Assembly (NCBI RefSeq): GCF_026790065.1
Contig: NZ_JALAMO010000005.1
Span: forward strand, 186,001 to 250,000
Reading direction: 5' to 3'
Length of the DNA stretch: 64,000 nucleotides
DNA from: Bacillus sp. N13C7
Lineage (GTDB): Bacteria; Bacillota; Bacilli; Bacillales; Bacillaceae
Position 1 is the stretch's first letter, and each line of letters begins with the position of its first letter. The translations under genes and the position numbers were made by a program. The notes below the pieces were generated by a model. The model saw nothing but the letters and a program-made list of their open reading frames with translations. It was not told the origin of the DNA and made no database searches. Positions 1-6,970 of the stretch are shown here, piece after piece.

Positions 1-481
1 CTGCAGCTGGGTTGCCACATGCAGAACGAAGTAAGTTCCGCTTCACCAAATTAGCCAGAGCAGGCAGTTATATCACGAGCTCAGCGAGGGAAGTGGCGCT
101 TCGGTAATGACTGTAGGGGAAATTGGACAATCAGCGGCATTGTCGACAACTCATCTGATTCGCGGAAAATGTTTATTAGACGCATAGTCTGAAATCTTTA
201 GAAGGTGGCAACAGACGATTTGCCTCCCAATTCTAGGTATTTTTCGAACCCCCGCTTATTTTTTGGTCCAGGCCGCCTTCCGTAGCGACAAAGGAGTGAC
301 TGTTCACGAATATCTTTGTGCATCGTCGTTTAACGGATAAATTCAAGCCATAGCCGTTATGTCATCGGACCCGGCATGTCTAACCAATATAAACTTTCCT
401 GCCCACAAGGTCAGGTTTTTCTTTAACCGCACAGGCATTCCAATCGTCAATAGAGATGAAGCTTTCCTCACTCACTTGCCG
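1..481. other. Host flank without a supported gene
   Basis: All three plus-strand frames are broken by stops within about 100-150 bases, and no intact gene is supported on either strand. Two short stretches read like decayed coding sequence (for example positions 3-110 in plus frame 3), but I do not recognise a family. Because the neighbouring segment at 712-890 is a decayed phage gene, this stretch is probably also debris downstream of glnA. Confidence 0.4.
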
Positions 482-709
482 CTAAACATTAAAGTTTTTC
501 ACATACAATGCATGTAAATTCCGCTGCTCTTTTGCTGCAACCAAGCCCAGCTTTAAAGATGCACCAAGGTAGGGGTACGTTTCTGGACGCTCCGCCTCTT
601 TTTCAACGCCATCCTGTTCATAAATGGCGATGAAATCATCATCTATATTGCGCTCTTTTCTTAGCACTTTTTTTAGCATCATAACTTCTGGGTTTACTAA
701 TGATTGCAA
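482..709 (-). CDS. Hypothetical protein, 75 aa, in decayed flank
   Basis: Open frame of 75 codons outside the prophage. It is acidic and basic without cysteines, membrane segments or a motif I recognise. It lies immediately downstream of a decayed phage-gene fragment and may itself be a remnant of the same older element. No strong ribosome binding site is visible before the ATG. It could be a chance open frame; I would not assign a function. Confidence 0.3.
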   Translation of the reverse strand: MQSLVNPEVMMLKKVLRKERNIDDDFIAIYEQDGVEKEAERPETYPYLGASLKLGLVAAKEQRNLHALYVKNFNV

Positions 710-711
710 GC

Positions 712-890
712 ATCCATGTAATAATTAATGATTTTATCTATTGTCTGTTCAACGTTATGTGCGTGATCCGAGTATTCGCTTTTCAAATACCGGATAATTC
801 GCTTTTATCCTCAAGATACAGATAGACTTTCTCATATTTTTCAATATAAAGGTCGTTCCATCCAGGAATAAACGAGAGTTCAGATTCTAT
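712..890 (-). pseudogene. Decayed copy of the prophage 146-aa early gene
   Basis: This stretch aligns by eye with 35668-35850 inside the prophage gene at 35452-35889: long identical runs such as TTAATGATTTTATCTATTG and AAATACCGGATAATTCGCTT are shared, separated by substitutions and a deletion of roughly 30 bases that breaks the frame. It lies outside the attachment repeat, so it is not part of the present prophage. The simplest reading is a relic of an earlier, related phage integrated beside glnA. Confidence 0.75.
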
Positions 891-1072
891 CTTTTACTAG
901 TACAATTTTTTAGAAGTTTGGAAAAGAATATAGAATACATAAAGGAGACTTTAGCTTTTAAAGAAAGGTTTACAGCAATTATGGAGTTAGATTCATAACT
1001 TCAAATTTTTTTGGTCATATTTTGGTCACAAGGACTAAAAATATTGTTCTCTTAATCTTTTGACCAAAATTC

Positions 1073-1170
1073 AAAAATCCCCTGACACCAATAGTGCCAA
1101 GGGATTGAGAGATTAATACTGAGACATATACTGTTCGCGCTCCCAAGGGTGAACTTGTGTGCGGAATATA
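1073..1170. repeat. attL: displaced glnA 3' end
   Basis: Positions 1073-1130 are identical to 44704-44761. Similarity continues to 1170 with three substitutions, two silent in the glnA frame (CAC/CAT, CAG/CAA) and one at the codon that is Met in glnA (ATA against ATG). The diverged part adjoins phage DNA, so it is phage-borne; the crossover must therefore lie in the 58-bp identical block covering the last codons and terminator of glnA. Confidence 0.9.
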
Positions 1171-1270
1171 GTCTAGGCAATATTTCAATGTCATAGTGCA
1201 TGATAAACGTTGAATTAAAAAGGTTTTGTTATTTCTCTTCGAATAAGAAATCATCAAGTATACTATATTT

Positions 1271-1300
1271 GTGGGTGTTTGGTGGGTGTATTTGTGGGTG
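1271..1300 (+). promoter_or_regulatory. Integrase arm-type repeats, left end
   Basis: Three copies of GTGGGTG start at 1271, 1282 and 1294, spaced about one helical turn. The same heptamer occurs twice, 11 bp apart, beside the integrase at the other prophage end. Short repeats flanking the core are the usual arm-binding sites of tyrosine integrases. The binding itself is inferred. Confidence 0.65.
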
Positions 1301-1432
1301 CCCACATCGATTTATTTTTAGATTTTTATTGTAATCTAAAGATATACATATAAAGGGAACAGAATCTATTTAAATAAAAAAGGAGAATTAGAAAAGATGT
1401 AGTATTTGTCATTATAGAGAGGAGTGATCAAG

Positions 1433-1522
1433 ATGAAATTACAACGCGAGTTACCTGTAGGGACACACCATGACCCACCTGTAGGAATGGAATTAGGTCG
1501 TGAAATAAGAGTAGGAGCGTAA
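1433..1522 (+). CDS. Small protein, 29 aa, unknown function
   Basis: A 29-codon frame starts with ATG after a good ribosome binding site (GAGAGGAGTGATCAAG) and ends just before a strong terminator, so it looks like a complete transcription unit next to attL. The peptide is hydrophilic, with no signal or membrane segment; a PVG motif occurs twice. It is the only plus-strand gene at this phage end. I do not recognise it; it may be expressed from the lysogen. The upstream stretch from 1301 to 1432 is AT-rich and may hold its promoter, but no clear -35/-10 pair was found. Confidence 0.5.
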   Translation: MKLQRELPVGTHHDPPVGMELGREIRVGA

Positions 1523-1525
1523 GTA

Positions 1526-1556
1526 AAAAGGCCTTTCGCATGTCGAAGGCCTTTTA
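1526..1556. terminator. Bidirectional terminator
   Basis: A GC-rich inverted repeat (AAAGGCCTTTCG / CGAAGGCCTTTT) with A and T runs on both sides lies between convergent genes and can end both. Confidence 0.85.
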
Positions 1557-1557
1557 T

Positions 1558-1779
1558 TTATTGATGGACTCGGCAGCCGCACTCACAATGAAAATGGACA
1601 TGTCTGTTACCGTACCAATCGCAGACATAATTAGTTGATTCTTTGTGGCAGGATGGGCAAGTGATAGCCGGTTTTTCTTCTGGCTCTCCTTCGTGCTGCT
1701 CGTATATCTCTATAACTTCATTTAGTAGGAAGGTAGTTCTTTCAAGTTCTTCAAGTAGCTCTTTTGGTAGCTCTTTCAC
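1558..1779 (-). CDS. Zinc-ribbon protein, 73 aa, LexA-box promoter
   Basis: The N-terminal half is a leucine-rich amphipathic helix; the C-terminal half has four cysteines in two CxxC/CxC pairs plus histidines (CPSCHKES ... HFHCECGCRVH), fitting a zinc ribbon. The GTG at 1779 is spaced well from GAGGTGAT; a longer GTG start at 1788 is also possible. Upstream, a sigma-A type promoter has a LexA box inside its spacer, so expression is expected to rise on DNA damage. Function is unknown; a ribbon this small could bind DNA, RNA or a host protein at prophage induction. Confidence 0.7.
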   Translation of the reverse strand: MKELPKELLEELERTTFLLNEVIEIYEQHEGEPEEKPAITCPSCHKESTNYVCDWYGNRHVHFHCECGCRVHQ

Positions 1780-1797
1780 ACCTATCACCTCAAAAAG

Positions 1798-1826
1798 AAG
1801 ATACCAGAACGTTCGTTCTCAAACAA
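1798..1826 (-). promoter_or_regulatory. Promoter with LexA (SOS) box in the spacer
   Basis: On the minus strand -35 TTGTTT and -10 TATCTT are separated by exactly 17 bp. The spacer contains the palindrome AGAACGTTCGTTCT (1806-1819), whose core GAAC-N4-GTTC matches the Gram-positive LexA/DinR box. Repressor bound here would block polymerase. Confidence 0.7.
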
Positions 1827-1887
1827 TTAAAAAACTCTCACTTCGAGATAAAGGGGATAAAAGTACCACGCGATTCCTAGAAAAGTA

Positions 1888-1916
1888 AAAAGCCCTGCTC
1901 ATATGAGTGGGCTTCA
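1888..1916 (-). terminator. Terminator after the HTH gene
   Basis: Minus strand AAGCCCACTCATATGAG followed by CAGGGCTTTTT forms a stem with a U tract directly after the stop of the 75-aa gene. Confidence 0.75.
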
Positions 1917-2144
1917 TTAATCATAAGGACGGTACTTCTTTCGGCCGGCTTCTAATTCTTTTTTCAAGGATAAAACATGATCTAGTAAGAACAATGCAAC
2001 TGTCCCCACCTTTTTAACCGGTTTAAGCTTCTCGGAGGTTACAAGAGTGCTCAAGCGCTGCCGGGTGATTCCAAGCAGCTCCCCCGCTTCCGCTGCCGTC
2101 AAAACTTCTTCCTGGATAAACTTAATTTTTTCGCTTTCTTTCAT
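1917..2144 (-). CDS. Small helix-turn-helix protein (excisionase/MerR-like), 75 aa
   Basis: Residues about 14-50 (LTAAEAGELLGITRQRLSTL) have the pattern of an excisionase-type winged helix-turn-helix. A lysine-rich tail follows. The ATG is preceded by GGAGAG and overlaps the end of the membrane-protein gene upstream, so the two are probably co-transcribed from the promoter at 2595-2623. It may regulate phage conversion genes or recombination; its distance from the integrase argues against a classic excisionase. Confidence 0.65.
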   Translation of the reverse strand: MKESEKIKFIQEEVLTAAEAGELLGITRQRLSTLVTSEKLKPVKKVGTVALFLLDHVLSLKKELEAGRKKYRPYD

Positions 2145-2397
2145 GTCGGCTTTCTCTCCACATCATAATGAATCCTTTTAACAAGGTAACAACAACGGCT
2201 ATCATCAATACAGTATGCGCAATCTTCCCTGACATACCCTCATCGGTCAAATCAATTGCGACGATCCCGGCAACCAATATGAGCAAAACGGCAAAGTCAC
2301 CTGTGCTGTACTGCTTAAAATATTTTTTCATACTATCGTGGACGTGGGCTTTTACGGTATACTGTAATTCAATTTTGCAGTATACTGTATAGAGCAA
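2122..2397 (-). CDS. Small two-helix membrane protein, 91 aa
   Basis: Two hydrophobic segments (about residues 36-52 and 61-80) with a basic C-terminal tail. The TTG start at 2397 is preceded by AAGGGGAG, but that binding site lies inside a hairpin (AAGGGGAGAAATCCCCTT) that ends at the start codon, so translation may be self-limited. A shorter version from ATG at 2331 lacks a binding site. It shares an operon with the 47-aa membrane peptide upstream and the HTH protein downstream. Function unknown; tiny prophage membrane proteins of this kind are often holin-like or exclusion proteins. Confidence 0.55.
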   Translation of the reverse strand: MLYTVYCKIELQYTVKAHVHDSMKKYFKQYSTGDFAVLLILVAGIVAIDLTDEGMSGKIAHTVLMIAVVVTLLKGFIMMWRESRHERKRKN

Positions 2398-2425
2398 GGG
2401 GATTTCTCCCCTTGTCTCACTAGTA

Positions 2426-2569
2426 TCAGCGCTTTCTGCTTACCCGGCGGGAGCGCTTTTTCTTTTTCTTGCTATGTCTTTCGCTTTCCTTCTGCCATAT
2501 GTCGTAAATGTGTTTTATGATGGTCACGATGCCAGCGATAGCAAGAATCCAGTTTCTTACCTCGTCCAC
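2426..2569 (-). CDS. Membrane peptide with polybasic tail, 47 aa
   Basis: GTG start at 2569 follows GGAGG at ideal spacing. Residues about 4-21 form one hydrophobic helix (VRNWILAIAGIVTIIKHIY) and the last 20 residues are almost all Lys, Arg and Ser. It is the first gene after a near-consensus promoter at 2595-2623. This architecture recalls small holins or pore peptides of the BhlA/UviB type, but the length is shorter and the assignment is only by topology. Confidence 0.6.
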   Translation of the reverse strand: MDEVRNWILAIAGIVTIIKHIYDIWQKESERHSKKKKKRSRRVSRKR

Positions 2570-2594
2570 TTCAGCACCTCCTTTCTATACTCTT

Positions 2595-2623
2595 ATTATA
2601 CTATACCTATTTCCCGTTGTAAA
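2595..2623 (-). promoter_or_regulatory. Strong sigma-A promoter
   Basis: Minus strand -35 TTTACA, 17-bp spacer, -10 TATAAT, placed about 25 bases before the GTG of the 47-aa gene. It should drive the 47-aa, 91-aa and 75-aa genes in the lysogen without phage activators. Confidence 0.75.
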
Positions 2624-2663
2624 CAGGTTACCGAAAAATATTTCTTTTTAAGTGAATTTTTTC

Positions 2664-2693
2664 TTGTAAAGTCATAATCCTTTTATATACAAT
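2664..2693 (+). promoter_or_regulatory. Possible promoter of the membrane-protein operon
   Basis: TTGTAA, an 18-bp spacer and TACAAT stand about 35 bases before the ATG of the 203-aa gene, divergent from the strong minus-strand promoter. AT-rich context makes a chance match possible. Confidence 0.4.
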
Positions 2694-2729
2694 TAGGAGA
2701 AGAATTATTTAATACTAAGGGGCTATACG

Positions 2730-3341
2730 ATGGCTACAGAACAGACTGAAATTTCGGATGAAAGACAGCTAAATTCAGAGGAAAGTCAACAAAATTCAGA
2801 ACAACACCATATTGAATACCCTAGTTCTGAAACATTACTCAATACAATATCTAGAGAATATGATGCTGAGGCTAATAGAAAACGAGATATTGAAACTAGA
2901 GCTGGTGTCCTTATTGCTTTATTAGGAGCATTGATAGGATTTTATGCAACAGCGCTAGATTTTTCTTTCTTCAAGAAAGCACATAGCCCAATTGAAATGC
3001 TATGTTTTGCAATCATCGCCCTGTTATATATCTTTCCAGCTATTATGCAATTGATCGCATTTAAGCACTTAATTAATGTGCTTAAAACATACGAATATCA
3101 ATCGCTCGGATTAAGTGGATTTAACGAGGACGATGGAAGCTTAAATAACAATGCAAGGCTACCCAAAGATGAACTTCAGTATGCTTTAACAGATTCATAC
3201 TATAACATTGTCAAAAAAAACAGTAATGCCAACGACACGAAAGCAAAGCTTTATAAAAAAGGAATCGAGAAGATATACATTTCAATAATCGGAATTGTAT
3301 TAGTGTATATGATTAAGCAAGTCATTCTTTTAATGGTTTAA
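2730..3341 (+). CDS. Three-helix membrane protein, 203 aa, possible phage-exclusion effector
   Basis: The first 50 residues are hydrophilic and Gln/Glu-rich. A charged helix (EYDAEANRKRDIETRAG) leads into two closely spaced membrane segments (about 66-83 and 91-115); a soluble stretch of about 65 residues follows, then a final membrane segment (about 183-202). This topology, with a basic amphipathic helix before the first membrane pair, resembles SLATT and Pycsar-type effector proteins, but no nucleotide synthase or sensor gene is adjacent. It forms an operon with the 71-aa gene 21 bases downstream and ends at a strong terminator. Function not established. Confidence 0.65.
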   Translation: MATEQTEISDERQLNSEESQQNSEQHHIEYPSSETLLNTISREYDAEANRKRDIETRAGVLIALLGALIGFYATALDFSFFKKAHSPIEMLCFAIIALLYIFPAIMQLIAFKHLINVLKTYEYQSLGLSGFNEDDGSLNNNARLPKDELQYALTDSYYNIVKKNSNANDTKAKLYKKGIEKIYISIIGIVLVYMIKQVILLMV

Positions 3342-3362
3342 CCAAAAGAGAGGAAGGTTTTA

Positions 3363-3578
3363 ATGGGAGATAAAGACAGTTGGAACAAACATACAACAGT
3401 TAATAAACAAACACCAGTTGATAAAACAACAGTTAAAAAGGCTAAAGGATTTGGTTCCCGAGGAGTACAGAGTAACGTCAATAAGATTAAAGATGTAAAA
3501 TTTGAAAGTAGACATATATTATACGAAGCATTACCAGACTACTTCCATAATACTAATATCAAAAGAGATAAAGAATAA
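3363..3578 (+). CDS. Basic small protein, 71 aa, partner of the membrane protein
   Basis: Starts with ATG after AGGAAGG, 21 bases behind the 203-aa membrane protein, and ends at a terminator. The N-terminal 35 residues are rich in Lys and Thr and of low complexity (NKHTTVNKQTPVDKTTVKK), followed by a short conserved-looking C-terminal part ending in lysines and aspartate. No known domain. Close coupling suggests it works with the membrane protein. Confidence 0.55.
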   Translation: MGDKDSWNKHTTVNKQTPVDKTTVKKAKGFGSRGVQSNVNKIKDVKFESRHILYEALPDYFHNTNIKRDKE

Positions 3579-3605
3579 CCCTCTCTAATTTAGAGAGGGT
3601 TTTTC
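3577..3605 (+). terminator. Terminator of the membrane-protein operon
   Basis: AACCCTCTCT-aattt-AGAGAGGGTTTTT is a perfect stem with a U tract directly after the stop codon. Confidence 0.9.
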
Positions 3606-3606
3606 A

Positions 3607-3684
3607 TTAATTCAATAATCTTTCAAGTTTCGCTTTCGTTTTCGGTCCATATTTGTTATCCCTCCTAAGCCCGCTGTATAAAAT
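3607..3684 (-). pseudogene. C-terminal fragment of an endolysin (peptidoglycan-binding domain)
   Basis: Reading the minus strand from 3684 to the stop at 3607 gives [20 protein letters not shown] at the C terminus, matching the last residues of the intact amidase at 6971 ([20 protein letters not shown]). No start or upstream domain remains. It is a stump of a related lysin gene, cut off from the rest, and marks a recombination junction in the conversion region. Confidence 0.8.
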
Positions 3685-3744
3685 AGAAAATTACACTCAT
3701 CTGTTTTAAGATATAAATGTTACCTTTAAAAAATGGAGGATATT

Positions 3745-4290
3745 ATGATTTTATTTATGGGATTTCTCTCTATATTTTCCGCAATCGGAATCGTAATTGG
3801 TTTATTTCTTTTATTCTTTAAAAGAACAAGAAAAAAAGGAATATGGATATTGCCATTAAGCTTATTACTCTCCATCTGTGGATTTACTTATATGGCTCAA
3901 TCTGATGATTCGCCAACTGAGAAAAAATCCATTACCTCAAGCACCTCTCAACAAGATGGACTGGACGATATTTCAACTGAGGAAAAGCAGCAACAAATTA
4001 GAAAGGAAGCTGAAGATGCTGATTTCAAAGAAATCAATGTTGATAACCCTCCAGACAAAATCGTTCGTATCAAAGGAAAAGTTTCTGCAATCGAAAATGC
4101 CGAAGCTGGAGGAAAATTTATTATTTCATCTAAAGAGAAAAATGGGTATGGTGTTTATAATGTTTTTGCCCTATTCCCTACAAAGTTAAAGGAGAACCAA
4201 ACCATTATCCTTTATGGATCAGTTCAGAAAGAAAAAGCTGAAAATGGAGGACCACTAATAACTGGGCTTTTTTATGATAAAGCCAAATAA
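3745..4290 (+). CDS. Membrane-anchored protein with OB-like domain, 181 aa
   Basis: The start at 3745 is favoured because GGAGG lies 5 bases before it; an ATG 12 bases upstream overlaps that site. Two hydrophobic segments (about residues 1-24 and 33-49) are followed by a Ser/Thr/Gln-rich linker and a soluble domain of about 80 residues (KIVRIKGKVSAIENAEAGG ...) with the alternating pattern of a tRNA_anti-like OB fold. This fits a lipid-face or cell-surface small protein. Role unknown; it sits between conversion genes and is plus-strand like them. Confidence 0.6.
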   Translation: MILFMGFLSIFSAIGIVIGLFLLFFKRTRKKGIWILPLSLLLSICGFTYMAQSDDSPTEKKSITSSTSQQDGLDDISTEEKQQQIRKEAEDADFKEINVDNPPDKIVRIKGKVSAIENAEAGGKFIISSKEKNGYGVYNVFALFPTKLKENQTIILYGSVQKEKAENGGPLITGLFYDKAK

Positions 4291-4325
4291 ATTCCTACAT
4301 TATTAACTTCAGGAGTTGATCGCGT

Positions 4326-4514
4326 ATGACTGATTTTGAGCGCAAGTTATATCAAATCTTTGTTAATATGCGTCTATACGGAAAGAATCCGACTCTTCAC
4401 GAATTGAAAAGAAAGACCGGGAAAGGCGAACAGGAGATACGCGAGGCCATAAAAAGCCTCATCCGACAAGGAACGATTGCTTGGGATAAAGAAAATAAAA
4501 TATGGGTTATATAA
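4326..4514 (+). CDS. Winged-helix-like small protein, 62 aa
   Basis: Starts with ATG after AGGAG. The sequence (LHELKRKTGKGEQEIREAIK ... GTIAWDKENKIWVI) follows a winged helix-turn-helix pattern with a terminal beta hairpin. It precedes a terminator, so it is separate from the toxin gene downstream. It may be a small transcription regulator of the conversion region. Confidence 0.55.
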   Translation: MTDFERKLYQIFVNMRLYGKNPTLHELKRKTGKGEQEIREAIKSLIRQGTIAWDKENKIWVI

Positions 4515-4547
4515 AGTCCCTCTCTAATGAGTCGGGACTTTTTTGTT
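4513..4547 (+). terminator. Terminator before the toxin gene
   Basis: AAAGTCCC ... GGGACTTTTTTG stem with U tract immediately after the stop of the 62-aa gene. Confidence 0.85.
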
Positions 4548-4673
4548 TTACACAACAGGAATAAAGACACAGATCAAATGAATCATTTTCTTTTAATACA
4601 ATGACTTTTCAATTATTCTTCTTTTCCTCGTGTTAAAATTTTGATGTTAAATTCCAAAAGAAGGGATATAATC

Positions 4674-6446
4674 ATGAAAGTATTTGAAGCCAAATCACTG
4701 CTTTCAGAAGCAGATAGACGCGCAAAGGAATACAAGGAATTAAGAAGTCAGATGGTCAACCTAAAAAAGGCTTTTAAAGCTGTAGCTGATTTAGATGACA
4801 GAGAGTTTTCTGGAAAAGGTGCCGACAACATTAAAGCATTTTATCAAGACCACGCAGGTGTAGCTGACAATTGGATTGACTTACTTGATATGAAAATTGC
4901 TTTCTTGACGAGCATTTCAGGCACTTTAGAAGACGCCAGCTTATCTGATGCATATATAGAAGAATCCTTCTTAGAACACGAGCTGGCTAACGCCTACACA
5001 AAATCAAAATCCATTATGTCTGAACAGAAGAAAGCGATGAAAGATATCTTACATGATATCGACGATATTCTTCCGCTTGATTTGTTCTCGACAGAAACCT
5101 TTAAAGACGAACTCGCCGTTGCGGAGAACCAACGCAAAAAAGCAATCAATAAAGTAGACAGCGTAGACGAAGCGCTTGTTTCTGAATATGCCCAGTCAGA
5201 GCCAAACGAGCAATTCATCAAGAAGGACTTCCAAAAGCTTGAGGAATCCACAGGAAAAGGCAAAAACGCTACGCCCATTCACTACAACGCCAAGGCGTAC
5301 CGTGACAGTGACATACATAAGAAAAAAGGCGATATTGAAAAACATACTGAAGCTTATTTGACGATTAAGAAGAAGGAAGAAAAAGAACGAGAGATTGAAA
5401 AACTGAAAGAAAGACTGAAGAATTATGATTATGCGGATGCCGATGAATTCTATTCAATGGCCAAAACAATTGGGTATGAAAATCTAACATCAGATCAACA
5501 AAGATATTTCACACAGATTGAAAACACACGGGAACTAATGGCTGGAGCCAAAGGTACTGTTACCGCCCTTTATGATATGACAGCTGAAACATTAGACTAT
5601 ATGGCACACAATCACCCTGTCGACATGTTTATTAATTCTGCAGTTGCAGTTTATCACTATGATTCCACGTTTAACTCAATAAAAGATGCAATAATAACCT
5701 CTTATGTTAGAGATGTAAAGAATGGAGACGCAGAATCAACGGCTCACTGGATTACATGTGCAGCAGTAAACACCTTTGCTTTAAAAGGTGCTGGTTCAGT
5801 TGCTAAAATAGGAGTGAAAACAGCCGGAAAAGCTGCAGTCAAAAAAGTGTCTAAAAAACTGGATGAAACTCCTGATCCATTAACAGTAATTAAACCGTTT
5901 GCCATGCGAGAAGATGTTGTTGTAGCAGGTGGCATGCCTTATAATGTCATCAACGATGTGAGCGCAAAAGACAGGCTGCTCCAGCTTGCTAAAAAATTAG
6001 ATGAAACAAGAAAACCATTTACAGGTAAGGAAATAAATCTCCCTTGGTTAAATAAAGAAAAGTATCGTGCTGTTGAAATAGACGGCAAAGTAAAAGTTAA
6101 AGGACAACCTAGAGATGTAAGCCGAAGAGTATACACAATGAAAGACATTGATATTAACAGAGTAGACCCAGATACAGGGAAAACGAATCTTCAGATAATG
6201 AAAAAAGGAGATGCTCCTTACGCTAATGATGGAACTAAAGTTAATTTGCATCACCTTATCCAAGAAGAGAGTGGTACAATGCTTGAAATACCTGAAAGCT
6301 GGCACAACAAATATAGTAAAGTGCTGCATGGCTTGAAGGGAAATGGACAGAGCTTTAGAAATGATCCAATACTTGAAAAACAGTACAATAATTTTAGAAA
6401 GAGATATTGGAAATGGAGAGCTAGACAATTCGAGAATCAAGAGTAA
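4674..6446 (+). CDS. LXG polymorphic toxin with C-terminal LHH nuclease
   Basis: The start at 4674 ([20 protein letters not shown]) matches LXG-family proteins and has AAGGGAT before it; the upstream in-frame ATG lacks one. Residues 1-210 form the alpha-helical LXG domain that directs export by the type VII secretion system. A coiled-coil middle and a hydrophobic GAGSVAKIG-type pre-toxin region follow. The tip holds [18 protein letters not shown] and [10 protein letters not shown], the signature of LHH nucleases of the HNH/EndoVII group. By similarity to YobL/YeeF/YqcG-type toxins it should kill competing bacteria. The secretion operon is not in this window, and no small LXG-partner genes precede it. 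The immunity gene follows after 12 bases. Confidence 0.9.
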   Translation: MKVFEAKSLLSEADRRAKEYKELRSQMVNLKKAFKAVADLDDREFSGKGADNIKAFYQDHAGVADNWIDLLDMKIAFLTSISGTLEDASLSDAYIEESFLEHELANAYTKSKSIMSEQKKAMKDILHDIDDILPLDLFSTETFKDELAVAENQRKKAINKVDSVDEALVSEYAQSEPNEQFIKKDFQKLEESTGKGKNATPIHYNAKAYRDSDIHKKKGDIEKHTEAYLTIKKKEEKEREIEKLKERLKNYDYADADEFYSMAKTIGYENLTSDQQRYFTQIENTRELMAGAKGTVTALYDMTAETLDYMAHNHPVDMFINSAVAVYHYDSTFNSIKDAIITSYVRDVKNGDAESTAHWITCAAVNTFALKGAGSVAKIGVKTAGKAAVKKVSKKLDETPDPLTVIKPFAMREDVVVAGGMPYNVINDVSAKDRLLQLAKKLDETRKPFTGKEINLPWLNKEKYRAVEIDGKVKVKGQPRDVSRRVYTMKDIDINRVDPDTGKTNLQIMKKGDAPYANDGTKVNLHHLIQEESGTMLEIPESWHNKYSKVLHGLKGNGQSFRNDPILEKQYNNFRKRYWKWRARQFENQE

Positions 6447-6458
6447 GAGGTGATTTTA

Positions 6459-6920
6459 ATGAACTATTCACAAATTGAGCAATTCATTAAAGAGAATGCA
6501 GAAGATGACGATTTTACGGGTGGAATTAGCATTGATAAAATTAATGCTATAGAGGAAAAACTAAACGTTAAGTTACCCAACAGTTATAAATGGTTTCTTG
6601 AGAAATATGGATCTGGTGGAGTTTATGGAGTAAATATACTAGGTCATGGTAAAGCTACTGCAAGAGTGGTTACAGTGACTGAAGAATACAGGAAGTACTA
6701 TGATTTAATTGATGGAATTGTGGTTATCGAATATATAGATGAATTTTCTTATTGCCTTGATACAAACAGAATGGATGATGATGGAGAATGTCCGGTTATC
6801 CTTTGGGACAATCAAGAGGGTTACGGTCGAACTGTGGCCCGTAACTTTTTAGAGTTTTTAATGGAGGATCTTGAGGAATCTAAAGAAAACTGGGAAGAAG
6901 ATGAAGACTGGGACGATTAA
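6459..6920 (+). CDS. SUKH (SMI1/KNR4) immunity protein
   Basis: Start at 6459 follows AAGAGGTGAT; coding begins 12 bases after the toxin stop, so the two are translated together. The protein is 153 aa, acidic, with the SUKH core LPNSYKWFLEKYGSGGVYG and a strongly acidic tail (WEEDEDWDD). It closely recalls B. subtilis YobK, the antidote of the YobL toxin. It should bind and neutralise the nuclease domain in the cytoplasm of the producer and its siblings. Confidence 0.9.
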   Translation: MNYSQIEQFIKENAEDDDFTGGISIDKINAIEEKLNVKLPNSYKWFLEKYGSGGVYGVNILGHGKATARVVTVTEEYRKYYDLIDGIVVIEYIDEFSYCLDTNRMDDDGECPVILWDNQEGYGRTVARNFLEFLMEDLEESKENWEEDEDWDD

Positions 6921-6940
6921 GTCAGAAGGATTGCATTTTA

Positions 6941-6970
6941 GAGCCCCTCAATATATGAGAGGCTCTTTTA
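6941..6970. terminator. Bidirectional terminator, immunity gene / amidase
   Basis: GAGCCCCTC ... GAGAGGCTCTTTTATT lies between convergent genes and can stop both. Confidence 0.8.

Noticed and set aside
10-230. Short plus-strand coding-like stretches at the left edge
   Set aside because: Broken by stops, no start or binding site, no recognised family; kept only as a note on the flank.
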